A stretch of 64,000 nucleotides of DNA from Podarcis raffonei (GCF_027172205.1 NC_070607.1:23288069-23352068); one strand, 5' to 3'; shown: positions 23,590 to 35,758, numbered from the stretch's first letter. The notes: generated by a model from the sequence alone, not told the origin. Numbers and translations are program-made.

Positions 23590-24720
23590 CAGCACCTACC
23601 CTGTGAGGTTGTGTCAATATTAATTTATTTGCCAGGTGGCGAACTGAAATGGAGAAGTTTGCGGGTTGACCTTGCGCCCATCACTGTCTCTCAGTCTAAT
23701 ATGCCAGACAGTGTTGTTTTGAGGATAAAGCAGAAGAGAGGGAGAACCTTGCACACCACCTTTTGCTTGCTGGGAGGGCAGGTGGGGTGAAAATGTCATT
23801 TATAAATAATACTATTATAAAAGCCAGGCCTTGAGATATGCTGATAAAAGCGTGTTCTTTCGCCCCAACAAACAATACAAGCAACATGCAGACCAGTATA
23901 CTAGATAGCACTGTAATTCTTATTGCATAATAGACATGATTTAGTAACAAAAACAAAATGTGTGAACTTGTAAATTCTCTAATATATTTGAAATCAATTG
24001 AGCACACCTCTGTCAATCTTTGAAAGTCCGTAGAGGTATAATAAGTCTATGCTGAAACAAAGTAATAGATGCTATCCTGTGGGCTAAGCGGTAAAACTTT
24101 TTAGGCGTTCTTTCGCCCCAGCTCTATGAAAACGTGCCGAAACCATCTCCGAAGGCAAAAATTTACTTCTTCTCAAAACTGTTTATCAAGCGATATGAAA
24201 CTTCACAGGCCAAAGTTATTTCCTGGTCAAAAGAACCGAGAGCAGCTTTTTCCTTGTTTTCTAAATGCAGCAACATGCCAGAAAGCTCGAGAAAAATTCT
24301 CTACCAGTTAATGGAAAGCTACAGCAAGCAGAACACAGGAAGACTCCCAGTTTATACGAGAAAATAATATTCCGTTCCTGCGATGATGCGAGGAGGCTTT
24401 ATTGATAAGTGTAACACATTATGTCTGCAAGGAAGGTGCTGCGAGCCAAGTTGGGATCTGCACCTGTGCTGTGCTTTGCACATTGTGGTATAGCAAGTCT
24501 TCAGATCCTCAGGGATCCTCATGGTTTTTGTCCAGCACCCTATTTCTAGGGATCTGCTTAACCTGTGGTGCTAACTTGTACAGCTGCATCATCCTTACTT
24601 TTGCTAATGAGCAGTGCCATTTTGCACTAACGTCCCAAGTTTGTGTGCTCTCTCTTTAACCTTTGTGATCCAATAACTGCCATCTGCTGCTTAAGAACTG
24701 AGAAGGAAGCGCTTTGCACA
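23590..24720. other. AKR intron, nothing recognised
   Basis: No gene or repeat ends were identified. Confidence 0.35.
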
Positions 24721-24721
24721 G

Positions 24722-24973
24722 AAGAGAGAAGAAGAGTTTGGATTTGATATACCACTTTATCACCACCCAAAGGAGTCTCAAAGCGGCTAACATTCTCCTT
24801 TCCCTTCCTCCCCCACAACAAACACTCTGTGAGGTGAGTGGGGCTGAGAGACTTCAAAGAAGTGTGACTGGCCCAAGGTCACCCAGCAGCTGCATGTGGA
24901 GGAGCGGAGACGCGAACCCGGTTCCCCAGATTATGAGACTACCGCTCTTAACCACTACACCACACTGGCTCTC
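24722..24973 (-). mobile_element. MIR-like CORE-SINE
   Basis: Read on the minus strand it begins gagagccagtgtggtgtagt (tRNA A-box type), then gaaccgggttcgcgtctcc (B box), then the CORE phrase gggtgaccttgggccagtca, then an L2-type end leading to an aagaagaag-complement tail. Essentially full length. Confidence 0.75.
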
Positions 24974-25581
24974 ACAGCTAACTTTCCCATATATAAATGC
25001 TTAAACCTTCACATTCGATCTTCTGTGGCACATTCTAAATGCAAAAACCAATCAAGCTGTCAGTTGTACTAGAGAAGGCTAGGCCTCATTTTTTCTTGCT
25101 TTAGGTGGCTTTACTCAAGACTTGCCCTCCCTCTGCACTATAAGGAAGTCAAACAAATAGTTGTCAGGAGCAGCAATGGTGGTGAAAAGCTTTGGGGTGG
25201 GGGAGAAATCACAGAACATAACTGTTACTTTCAGTAACTGTTCTTTGAAAGGAAGTGTGCTTTCACACAATTTCCATGTGCTGGTCGCACCTGCCATTAC
25301 ACCCTCCTCACTGTCAACAAATCAGCTTTTTAAGGTTAGAACACAAGGTCAAATGGTTAGCTGGATCTAATCTCCAGCCAACTCAGGCTTGCCCTGCAAA
25401 AATAATAATAATGCAGAAATACTCAGGTGTAGCTTAGAGAAGCTTCCGCACTTTTGCTGTAGCTGCAAAGGTGAATCCTACAGGAAATACAAATGGCCAT
25501 TTAAGAGGCTTACCCTGGCTTAAGACCCCAATTCTGTGATGGATGTGTGGCCTAAAGCACAAAAATGTAATGTGCATCACA

Positions 25582-25582
<1 letters not shown>

Positions 25583-25656
<74 letters not shown>
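25583..25656. repeat. (TG)n(AG)n compound microsatellite
   Basis: About 37 nt of TG repeats run directly into about 37 nt of AG repeats. Confidence 0.95.
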
Positions 25657-25661
<5 letters not shown>

Positions 25662-25870
25662 AAATCAGATGAATCTTCTCCCTTAAGAAAGAGGAGAAGG
25701 AGGCGGAGCGCCCAACATTGGGAACTTTCTACCCTTCATGCCGCCATGAACAGGCATCCATGTGGAGCACCTGCAACATGTATTATGCAATAAGGATTTG
25801 GGGGAGCACACGGCCATCTTCTCCACCACCACGAGAACAAGATTTTAGGGGCACATAAGCATCTAAGTAT

Positions 25871-26184
25871 TATAAAGGTAAAAGGTCAAGGACCTTTGGA
25901 CCGTTAAAGGCGACTATGGGGTTGCGGTGCTCATCTGGCTTTCAGGCTGAGGGAGCCGCCCTTTGTCCACAGACAGCTTTCCGGGTCACGTGGCCGGCAT
26001 GACTAAACCGCATCTGGCGCAACAGTACCTATTTATCTACTTGCACTGGCGTGCTTTCGAACTGCTAGGTTGGCAGAAGCTGGGACAGAGCAACGGGAGC
26101 TCACTTCGTTGAGTGGATTCGAACCATCGACCTTCCAATCAGCAAGCCCAAGAGGCTGAGTGGTTTAGATCACAGCACCACCCA
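25871..26184 (-). mobile_element. Sauria-type SINE, minus strand
   Basis: It reads as the complement of the Sauria SINE (tail at left, tRNA-like head at right: gattcgaaccatcgaccttc). It is flanked by an 11-bp duplication catctaagtat (25860-25870, 26185-26195). More diverged than the copies at 22757 and 28745. Confidence 0.88.
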
Positions 26185-26536
26185 CATCTAAGTATGAAGG
26201 ACATGCATATACTCCCTAGTGAATATACTGGGGAGATGTGGTCAGAGTCCCACGGTTCACATCAGCCATTCAGGGATCTGCCCTGCACATTGTGTTTGTT
26301 TATTGTAGGAAGCATCAAAGTTGCCATAGAAAACACAACAGCAAAGAATATAAGTAGCTCCTGCTTTCCAAAAAAATAGTAATAATAATAATAAAAAACC
26401 TCTTCGCAAATTAAACTTCTTAGGTATACAGCTGAAAATCTGCAATGCATGCATGTTTGCAAGTAATTTTAGCATTTCACTCATCAACTTGATCTGTTCT
26501 TAAGTACAGGTAGTGTTGGTCAGCCGTAGTCGAAAC

Positions 26537-27002
26537 AAAATAAAAAAAATCCTTGCAGTAGCACCTTAAAGACGGGACGCGGGTGGCGCTGTGGGTAAAA
26601 CCTCAGCGCCTAGCACTTGCCGATCGCATGGTCGGCGGTTTGAATCTCCGCGGTGGGGTGCGCTCCCGTCATTTGGTCCCAGCGCCTGCCAACCTAGCAG
26701 TTCAAAAGCACCCCCGGGTGCAAGTAGATAAATAGGGACAGCTTACCAGCGGGAAGGTAAACGGCGTTCCGTGTGCTGCGCTGGCTTGCCAGATGCAGCT
26801 TGTCACGCTGGCCACGTGACCCGGAAGTGTCTCCAGACAGCGCTGGCTCCCGGCCTATAGAGTGAGATGAGCGCACAACCCTAGAGTCTGTCAAGACTGG
26901 CCCGTATGGGCAGGGGTACCTTTACCTTTACCTTTACCTTAAGCTCGTACCAATAACAAACTTAGTTGGTCTCTAAGGTGCTACTGGAAGGAATTTTTTT
27001 AT
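26537..27002. repeat. Inverted retroelement ends flanking a SINE
   Basis: 26537-26571 (ataaaaaaaatccttgcagt..agcaccttaaag) is an inverted copy of 26973-27002 (ctctaaggtgctactggaag..aattttttta). The right half also has 26 nt more of the same element (caataacaaacttagttggt). A SINE inserted between them, with accttaa duplicated on both sides, so the inverted structure is older than the SINE. Confidence 0.55.
26574..26940 (+). mobile_element. Sauria-type SINE, diverged subfamily
   Basis: Full-length head (gggacgcgggtggcgctgtg), body and tail with three ctttac units. It has many differences from the other copies (gcctgccaacc, tcgcatggtcggcggtt). It is flanked by accttaa. Confidence 0.88.
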
Positions 27003-27004
27003 TT

Positions 27005-28730
27005 TGCTCTTAAGTACACACTCCCGAGTCAAACCTTAGTTTGCAGTCACGTAGCATGTGAAAAAGCCCAAACTTTACTGGAAGTGAGAGATGGACCAAC
27101 GGAACCCGTAGGAAAAGTGTCTCTGAAAAACATGATCAAATGTAATTTAGGGTGTGGGCCTTAAGGCATCCCTTCAAAATGTTTTCAGAATCTCCCTCAG
27201 GAGTTGTAATCAAGGGGAGAAACTTTGTCTCCGCTCAAAGTGTTAGCAACAAAACTTCAGGGACAAACAACAATACCAGCTCGCTACAAGCTGGGATGAT
27301 AAAAAAGCAAGGAACTTTTGTTTTGTGATACGGCTAAAACAGCACAGCAGTGGGAAAACTGCTGCAGGAAGTCCTAAAACAATATAAATCACAGTCAGAC
27401 TTTCCATACACTTCTAGACACAGGAACTCCGAAAATATCAGACAAGCATGACTGCATACCTAATGCCAGGCTGATAATTCAATGGGCAGAGACTCTGTCT
27501 AAAACATACACTACATATACTTTAATGCAAGTTTTAATACTAGGTTCCAATGTCAAGTGTATAACATCATGTTTACCCCGAAATCCAACCTAGATGAAAA
27601 CTAAATTAACTTGTAGTGAAGCTGCAACAAACCCAATAATCAAAACATCTAAAGGCTTTCCAAATACTGTTGTAAGCAGGAGCAGTGGAAGATTGACGAG
27701 TCGCTAAATCAATGGAGTTCACCTTGAGGGGCATTTAATGGCTATCAAGATCTGCCTATCAACCTCCATACAGTCAAGAGGAATAGCTGTGGCTGAGGAT
27801 GAAGAAAAGAGTCCTGGTGAAGTAGATTTGGCACTATCAGCAGTTAACCCAGTCTCCTAATACTGTAGAACCAATTGATCAGATTTACCATGGACATTGG
27901 GGCCATCAGGTAAAGATGATACCCACTTCCTATCCCTTAATCTTTGTTTCTGCATCCCCTGAAGCATGAGCATCACATCCTGAAGACCTTGAGTTGAGGT
28001 TGGGGTGCTGAATATTGTTCTCTACCATCTGGAGATGGGCTATCACGGCTACCAGAATCTTCATGAAGACCCTGGAGGAAGAATGGCAGGACCCCGTGGG
28101 GATAGTCTTCATTCCCATAGCTGAGCCTCAGGAAGTGATAATGCAGGCAGGCCTCTATCGAAGCTCGAAAATCTCCCCAGATCAGGCTCATCTAGATCTA
28201 TTACAGATTCTCTATACTGAAGGTATTTTTCTTTAGAACTCGTTCACACCTATTTGCATAAAAATTTGCTCTGGTGTCTCTTGACTTTGGGGGGGAAACA
28301 GAGATGACCAAAGAGCAGACACTAGCTCTATGGCACTTATTGCCATAAGATGTTGGATGGCCTTGGCAAAACAGGCACAATTTTCCGGGGTTGCTTGAGT
28401 ACAGAAGAACCAAGCGAATGAACTAGAGAATTCAAAATAGCAGCTGTCGTTCACATTCTGCAGAATTTATGGATCTGAAGCTGTTTCTCTGCAGATGCTT
28501 GCAAATGCTGAAATTTTAGTCCCCACTGGTGTCAAGGATAACTTCCAGTTAGAAGGAATGGGGCGCTTCTTACTGGAGTTCTGGAGAACATCCTGTGCTG
28601 GCATGCATGGAAAGGATGAGAGGGATCTAAGGAATGCTTCATGCCTGAGGGCTGTTTCTTAGGAAATAGTGGAGGGGCTTTTTGCGTCAAGCTTTACTTG
28701 GAACAGACCCGTTGACGGAAAAGAACATGA
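27005..28730. other. AKR intron; possible very old LTR-element debris
   Basis: No gene was seen. Minus-strand frames around 27930-28450 vaguely resemble Gag-like peptide from a Ty3/gypsy-type element, but the match is too weak to call. Confidence 0.2.
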
Positions 28731-28744
28731 CTAAATTAGGCCCA

Positions 28745-29101
28745 AGGGACACGGGTGGCGCTGTGGGTTAAACCACAGAGCCTAGGACTTGCCGATCAGA
28801 AGGTCGGTGGTTCAAATCCCCGCGACGGGGTGAGCTCCCGTTGCTCGGTCCCTGCTCCTGCCAACCTAGCAGTTCGAAAGCACGTCAAAGTGCAAGTAGA
28901 TAAATAGTTACCGCTCTGGTGGGAAGGTAAACGGCGTTTTCGTGTGCTGCTCTGGTTCACCAGAAGCGGCTTAGTCATGCTGGCCACATGACCCGGAAGC
29001 TGTACACCGGCTCCCTAGGCCAGTAAAGCGAGATGAGCACCGCAACCCCAGAGTCAGCCACGACTGGACCTAATGGTCAGGGGTCCCTTTACCTTTACCT
29101 T
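28745..29101 (+). mobile_element. Full-length Sauria-type SINE
   Basis: Head gggacacgggtggcgctgtg through a BovB-like tail ending (ctttac)n. It is flanked by a perfect 13-bp duplication taaattaggccca (28732-28744, 29102-29114), so it is relatively young. Confidence 0.92.
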
Positions 29102-29810
29102 TAAATTAGGCCCATGAATGTAAAGTCTATACTCAAACTTAGTTGAATACCACCCATTATTATTACAGTATTTATTTATTTTTTTTAAAATGCTAGATAC
29201 AAAATGACAGGGCTTTGCTGGAGCAGAAAAAAGAAGTATCAAACTTGTTGGGAAGGCTGAAGAGTGATGATGTCAAACTGTAAGGGCTTGGGGGAGAAAA
29301 GTGTAAATTCTACCTTCTCTGTTATTAAGCTACATATTACCACACCAAAATAGGTTGTACAGCTAATTATCAAGGCAAGATTTCATTTCATTTTGCATTA
29401 TTGCACGAGAATACATTACAAAAGCAGCATTGTCCCTTCAGATACTATGGAACTTACAACAACAATCCAAACCTTGGCATCTAAACAACTGGGGTTGGAT
29501 CCCAGGAGACATGTCTCCCATCATGCATTCCATTCAGAATTGCAACATCATCTTCTGCTAGGGAAAAGTCAAAGACCTAAGGGGAATGTATATGTGGTTA
29601 GTGGAACACATACAAGGCAACAATAAAAACCAACTGCCTGCTTCTTAAAAACACACCGGCATCCTGAATCATAATTTTGGTTCAAGAGTTTGTATCTACA
29701 ACCAGATAGTTAGAGTGTCATAGCTCTACTTAATTTGGAAAATATTTGACTTCCTCTCTATGATGTGTCTAGGCTCACATATTTGATCTATTTAGACTGT
29801 TTTACTAAGC

Positions 29811-30042
29811 CAGGGATGCCCAAACTTTTTTCAAAGAGGGCCATATTTGATGAAATGAACATGTGTGAGGGCCAACCGAAGTTGTTGAGCTTTTTTAGGA
29901 TTGAAGTTGTTGAGCTTTTCTTAGAGTTTAGGTTTACCGCGAAGTTGTTGAGCTTTTCTTAGGATTTTACCCCAGGACATATGCCACCAAGGAGGCTGGA
30001 TTAAATCGATTGGGCCCCTGAAACGGACTTTGGATATGCCTG
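29811..30042. mobile_element. hAT-like MITE with internal minisatellite
   Basis: It begins CAGGGATGCCCAAACTTT and ends AAAGTCC-complement..GGATATGCCTG, imperfect inverted ends. It is flanked by a perfect 8-bp duplication TACTAAGC (29803-29810, 30043-30050). Inside, a gaagttgttgagctttt unit is repeated three times (29877-29960). Confidence 0.7.
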
Positions 30043-30124
30043 TACTAAGCCATTTCTCGTCCATCACTGTTTGTTCCCAACTTCCCACACTCTCAGTGCA
30101 ACATAAACTGAGCATGAACGTAAT

Positions 30125-30395
30125 GTAGGAACTTAAGAAGAGGCTGCAGGACACATTTAGTCCTGCATTCTGCTCTCAAGTGGCCAAACAGATGCCTTTG
30201 GAGAAGCCCACAAGCAGGATCTGAGCACAACCAGTGCGCCATCAGAATGAGTAGCCAATGGTAGCCTTATCCGCCATGAATTTATCTAATCCTCTTTTAA
30301 GGCCACCCAAGTTAACAGCCATCGCTGACTCTTGTGGGAGACAATTCCACAGAATTCCATAGCTAGCCCTGAAAGCAATGTGGTTGGACCCTGAA
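30125..30395 (-). mobile_element. CR1 LINE fragment
   Basis: Phrases such as aacttaagaagaggctgcag, gcccacaagcaggatctgag, catgaatttatctaatcctc and gtgggagacaattccacag match the common squamate CR1 3' region read in reverse. Confidence 0.65.
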
Positions 30396-30399
30396 GTCT

Positions 30400-31345
30400 C
30401 ATCTACAGCTATAATTCCACGATCTGTTCCAAAACCAAGGGATGCCCATAAATACCATCTGTTTCTTTCTCCCCACACCCCTGTAAATCACCATTAACGA
30501 TTTTGGGAGAAATGTAGGTCAAAACACCAAGTCAAGGAGAACTTGGGAAAGAAAACCACAATGAAATAACAAGTCTTACACTTTCAAGACTATTTAATGA
30601 AGCCAGTGTTCATTGGGGGGGAAACACAGTGATGACATAATATACACAGAATGTTGATGAGACTAAGAGCTTCTGGGAGAAAGGGGATTCCCTGGCTGGG
30701 AGGTTTTTTTAAAAAATCCCTTCTCCTAGCCAGACAAAGAGCTATGCCTCCTTGTAAATATGCTTTCTGAGAAGCACAGGTTTAGTTCCTGGAACACACC
30801 AGTTGGCACGTAGAACTGCTAGAATGGCTCCTGGGGGAGGATAGACACAGGCTGTAAGGAAGGGACTCTTTCCTAGAGTTTACGAAGTTCGATCACAGGC
30901 GGCGCATGTCATACGGTGAAAGACCATTTCCTTGCCTTCCTCCCCTTTCCCTCGCTTGGTTCCCTGAACTGGGAATTCCTGTAAGCTGTGTGCATGGATA
31001 AAGGCAGAGACGGCAGCATTAGTTGTGCAACTGTTACGCTACGCACCCGGCATATCCTGAACAAGTCCTTCTCTTCCCTTGGCTGTCTCAAAAGCAATAA
31101 ATCCCTTCTTCCCCAGGACTACCTGAGGTGTGTTTTTTAGCAAAGTTTTTAAAAGGACGGGATTGCAAGCATTTATTTCTTCAAACTGGTAGCTTAGTCA
31201 ACTAAAGCACTGGTTCGCTGTTTTAACTGGTGAAGACCAATTGGAGTATCTGTGGGACTGTTCATGTTCACTGCTTTCCCATGCTTTCTGTGTTGCCTCC
31301 CCACCACCACCTCATTTGTGCTGATTTTCTTTGGCGGGGGGGACA
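30400..31345. other. AKR intron, nothing recognised
   Basis: No gene or clear repeat ends were seen. Confidence 0.35.
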
Positions 31346-31348
31346 CTT

Positions 31349-31445
31349 AAATAATAATAGTAACAATAACAACAATAATTTTATTATTTGTACCCCGCCC
31401 ATCTGACTGGGTTGTGCCAGCCACTCTGGGCAGCTTCCAACACAT
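31349..31445 (-). mobile_element. L2-type LINE 3' tail
   Basis: A (TTATTA)-rich run is followed by gtaccccgcccatctgactg and gccagccactctgggc, the complement of the L2 tail seen at 36476. Confidence 0.65.
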
Positions 31446-31800
31446 ATAAAAACATAATAAAGCATCACACATTAAAAAGCTTCCCTATACAGGTAAACTG
31501 TATTACCGACCAAAACCCTTAAAAACAAAACTGCAACACTCGGTTGCCAAGTGTGAACTGACAAGCTAATCAGAACCCTCCTTGCGCCTTCTCCTTCTAA
31601 TTGCTTCCTGTTCAGTGTAGCATGGCCTTAACAAACCCTAATTTTAGTTGCTTTTATCTGCTGCACTTGCCTTCAGTTTATCTGTTTGTTTCGGCTCATA
31701 TGCTGATTGTATGATTTTATTGGTTCAGTCACTGTTAGCTGCCCTGTGTGATGCAAAATGCATTGGAAAGGGTGGAATATACATTTTCTAGCATGTAAAT

Positions 31801-31927
31801 CGGGGTTTCCCAAACCTGGATCTTCAGATGTTATTGATCTACAACTCCCACCTTCCCTAGCTAGTGGTCAAGGATGATGGGAACTGTAGTTCAAAACCAG
31901 CTGGAGACTCAAGTTTGGGAAACGCTG
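31801..31927. mobile_element. Fold-back hAT-like MITE (copy 2)
   Basis: Ends CGGGGTTTCCCAAACCTGG / CAAGTTTGGGAAACGCTG with inner arms ctacaactcccacc / gggaactgtagtt. It is flanked by 8-bp atgtaaat / atgcaaat. Confidence 0.65.
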
Positions 31928-31929
31928 AT

Positions 31930-33035
31930 GCAAATAAATGTCATGACGTCTCCCTCAGTTGACCCATAACAGCTGGTCTATGAATGCAGAGGTTCCATTT
32001 AACTATCAAGGATAATTTTATCTACTTATTTATCTATCTATCCAGCTATTTCCCAGCTTTCACCCTAAGGTTGCGATAAGACTTACATGCATTTGCTAAA
32101 CCCCTTTTATAGCCATCTAACCTCTTGGCCATCACAGTCTTGCATGAGTGATCCTCTGTCTCACTGTGTACAGTGGAGCTCATTACCAAGTAAGTGTGCA
32201 GCAGACTGCAGCCTTAGTTCTTCAAAAACCCTTCCTGAAAAAGGGGTTCAGGAGCAAGTATCTGCCCAACATCTCCCATGCTGAAAACTTATGTTAAATA
32301 AGTTTTGTGCTTCCTTGCAACCTTCCTATCCTCTTTTAATAACCCTTTCGAATCTTTGTCATCAAAGAAACCAACCGCCTCTCTCTGGCTGATTTCCTGC
32401 TTCTGATATATTTAAAGAAATGTGTTGCTTGTGTCAGTGTTTTTAGCAAGGTGCTCTCCAATTTCCTTATCACCAACTGACATTTGTTTTGCCAGAGTTG
32501 GTGCCCCTTTTTATTTTTCTAACTTGGCCAAGACTTCCACTTTTTAAAGGAAGCCTTCTTGCTTTTTATAACCTCCTTGACTTTGCTCACCAATCACACT
32601 TGCATTCTCTTGGACTTGTTTGTATCTTTCCAATTTGTGTTCATCATTCTATCTGTACTTCTGGTATTAAATAACCTCCAATTGCCCCATAGACAATTGT
32701 CTCTTGAATGTCCCTTTCAGCTTGCTTTCAACTTACCCTCATTTTTGTGTGTATGTGTGCACACTAAGTTCTGTCTTTAGAAATTACATGCAACCGTTTT
32801 GCACACCCAAAACAGCTTTCCATTCATTGCACAATTCAACAACACATAGGGACCTTCCAGAGTGCCATATTTTGTGAGTGGGATTAAACTGCATACTGGC
32901 AAATTCAGGCTGTGCCATTAAAGTGGGTGCGAAGCTCTTGCACAACAAACCCAATTCCTCTCACTTCAAAAAAATCCAGACTTTTTGCAGTTAGGAAAGT
33001 GATGGGAAAATGCACTAGAAAGTATGGGATAAAAC
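31930..33035. other. AKR intron, nothing recognised
   Basis: No gene or repeat ends were identified. Confidence 0.35.
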
Positions 33036-33043
33036 TCCCCCAC

Positions 33044-33550
33044 TGTCAGGGGACTGCCATTGGAACAGGGAAGGGAGGCAGAGGGGCAGTTGAGATACAG
33101 GGAACCTCTGAAGATCTTGAGAAGCAGTTCCTCTTCCTGCGGTGGGGAAAGCCACACCTCCAGTGGGGAAGAGGGGAAGGGACCAGAGGAGGATGCTGGG
33201 AGCCCCTGTGCCACACCTTGCCAGTCTGAGGGTGGAGAAAGCCACACCTCCAGGGTAAAGGAGGGGAAAGGGCTAGAGGATGCTGCTGGGAGCCTCGGCA
33301 CCGCTCCTTGCCAAGCCCACCTTGCGCAGAGGTGTAAAACGCAAAGAAGGAAGGAAAAGGCTGGGGGTGACTAAGCTCTTTTGTTGGGGGAGGACCCGGA
33401 AACGACCACTCCCGGATTCTGCTAGCGATTGAGACAGACATGAACTGATGGTTCTGCAGTGTAAATAGTTTTGCACCAAAATAAAACCTGTTAAAGACAG
33501 GTCGGAGTCCTGCCTGGTTACTCACAAGCAACCACCACTAACATCTGACA
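33044..33550 (+). mobile_element. Solo LTR of a retroviral/gypsy-type element
   Basis: This 507-bp block starts TGTCAG and ends CTGACA, has an AATAAA signal about 70 nt before its end, and is flanked by a perfect 5-bp duplication CCCAC (33039-33043, 33551-33555). No internal region or second LTR adjoins it, so it is a solo LTR left by recombination. It carries an internal duplication of a 'gaaagccacacctcca' segment. ERV versus gypsy cannot be settled by eye. Fossil. Confidence 0.7.
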
Positions 33551-33559
33551 CCCACAAAC

Positions 33560-34185
33560 AAATCAGAATGACTGCTCAATAAACAGCTGGTACTGTATAT
33601 ATCCTGTCCACAAACTTTATGCAAAAAAAAAACCCCTCAATACATGTACTGTCCAGAAGCAATGTTAAGGGTACAAGGGTCTTAAGCCCCCACCCCCCAC
33701 ATCCTGATCTGGTTCACTCTGCTTTCCACCCCACCCATATTGCAAATATAATTGCCTTTAATCTCCTTAATTGCAGGGGAACTGCCCCCTTCTAAATCTA
33801 CACTTTAGTGTTAAATATTTTCTGCACTTTGGTCTCCCAAGAACTAAAGCTAAACTTCATTCTAATCCTCAACCAAACCTTTTTTCTTTTTGGGAACAAA
33901 TATTCTTGTGTTCTAACCAGAAACAGACAAAGAGAACAATCTCTCATAGTGATAATTGACAACATCAAGTGGAGCAAGCAGAATCAATAGAAAAAAGAGG
34001 TATCTAATACTTTGCCTCTAGAAATGTTACTAAAATCATGATTTTTAAACTTAAACAATCAAATTCAAATTCCTCCTTTTTTCTGCCTAGTGAAAAGAGG
34101 AGAGATATCCCCTCTATAAGGAAATTTGAGTTTCAGCAGGCAGAAGTACGTTTAGGTTATTACTTATAAGGCTAAATCTTCATTT
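33560..34185. other. AKR intron, nothing recognised
   Basis: AT-rich sequence with no gene or repeat ends seen. Confidence 0.35.
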
Positions 34186-34188
34186 TGT

Positions 34189-34279
34189 TGTTGTTGTTTA
34201 GTCATGTCCGACTCTTCGTGATCCCATGGACCAGAGCATGCCAGGCACTCCTGTCTTCCACTGCCTCCTGCAGTTTGGG
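34189..34279. mobile_element. BovB LINE end fragment
   Basis: tttagtcatgtccgactctt..cgtgatcccatggaccag..gccaggcactcctgtcttcc is the hallmark end of BovB/RTE elements, shared with the copy at 48137. Confidence 0.75.
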
Positions 34280-34666
34280 CTAAATCTTCATTTTAGCCCA
34301 CCTCATTTTAAAACATACAAATTTAGCTTTATCCGTTTCAAATTTAGCTTTAGTCTACGTTTAACTGGGAATTGCTGCAGGATTTATTTCCTCTTTTAGC
34401 ACATGATGCCCTTAATACACTATATTACATTTTTTAAATAATGCAGCCATTATGCTTTTGTTCTTCTCATGGAGGTGCCTACGTCACCTGGCTCCTTGCC
34501 ATTTTCTCAATGTTTTGTCACTGGGATTGTGATGTTTCGGATCAATCAATAGCTTTTTAACTTCTCATTGTTTCCTTACACGTGTGCTTGCTAAAGTTCT
34601 TGTTCATTCTCATGTTATTCCCAAATATTCCACCTTATGTTAATAGACATGGCATGGCGGAAGGTA

Positions 34667-35193
34667 AAGGTAAAGGGACCCCTGACCATTAGGTCCAGTC
34701 GTGGCCGACTCTGGGGTTGCGGCGCTCATTTCGCTTTATTGGCTGAGAGGGCCGGTGTACAACATGACTAAGCCGCTTCTGGTGAACCAGAGCAGCGCAC
34801 GGAAACGCCGTTTACCTTCCCACCAGAGCGGTACCTATTTGTCTACTTGCACTTTGACGTGCTTTTGAACTGCTAGGTTGGCAGGAGCAGGGACTGAGGA
34901 ATGGGAGCTCACCCCGTTGCGGGGATTCATAGAATCATAGAATCATAGAGTTGGAAGAGACCACAAGGGCCATCGAGTCCAACCCCCTGCCAAGCAGGAA
35001 ACACCATCAGAGCACTCCTGACATATGGTTGTCAAGCCTCTGCTTAAAGACCTCCAAAGAAGGAGACTCCACCACACTCCTTGGCAGCAAATTCCACTGT
35101 CGAACAGCTCTTACTGTCAGGAAGTTCTTCGAACCACCGACCTTCTGATTGGCAAGTCCTAGGCTCTGTGGTTTAACCCACAGCGCCACCCAC
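34667..35193 (-). mobile_element. Sauria-type SINE, minus strand, split by CR1
   Basis: The SINE reads from its tail (ggtaaagggacccctgacca) at the left to its head (aacccacagcgccaccc) at the right, but is interrupted at 34927-35128 by a CR1 fragment. Flanks atggcggaag / atggcagaag look like target duplications. Confidence 0.85.
34927..35128 (-). mobile_element. CR1 LINE 3' end nested in a SINE
   Basis: (tcatagaa)n start, gagttggaagagaccacaag, gtccaaccccctgcc and ctcttactgtcaggaagttc are CR1 3' landmarks in reverse. It interrupts the SINE B box, so it is younger than that SINE. Confidence 0.82.
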
Positions 35194-35286
35194 ATGCCAT
35201 GGCAGAAGAGGAGTGTAAAATAATGAAAAGTTATGTCCAAAGTACAATAATTCATGTACATCTGGCACAAGGCAATCTGCTCTTAC

Positions 35287-35346
35287 CTGACAGTTTTCCA
35301 GGACCCTCTCTGGTTTTGTAGACTTTGGAATAGTGACAATGCCATT
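35287..35346 (-). CDS. Aldo-keto reductase, internal exon (cofactor loop)
   Basis: Encodes NGIVTIPKSTKPERVLENCQ, the family signature 'IPKS..P.R..EN' that binds the 2'-phosphate of NADPH. Acceptor cattctag and donor CAG|gtaaga flank a 60-bp phase 0-0 exon. It continues directly from the exon ending IRWSIQ (36996) and into VFDF (16974). The intron to the next exon is 18.3 kb. Confidence 0.88.
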
Positions 35347-35758
35347 CTAGAATGAAAAATAAAAACAATTTATATATTCCTAAAGTTCTATTTTTAAAAA
35401 GAAAACGTAAAGAGGGAGTGGGAGAATGAGTTAGAACTATCTCACCCAAGTCAATGTGTCTAATTAGTGGAAGTTGTCAGTGAATCATCTCTTTACAAAT
35501 GTTAAGTTAACCTGAAACAATTCAGCTTAGCTGAGATGATAAGCAGGTGTCTGGAATGTACCAGGTGTGGAATTCTAATGACTGAAAGCTCTTCCATATA
35601 AAAACCCCTGCACATGGAAACTAGGTGTCAGGGAGAAGTATTTTAGTCTACTCTTCTTGCTGATGTGCTAGTTTCCTATGAACCCTGTAAACCCCTACCT
35701 CAGTGGTACAGCCCACATACAGGTTTATTCCCTTCATCTGCTGTTTGGAAGCGCTGGC

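Noticed and set aside
27930-28450. Possible ancient Ty3/gypsy-like Gag debris on the minus strand
   Set aside because: Only a vague resemblance with no LTR or duplication found; not called as an element.
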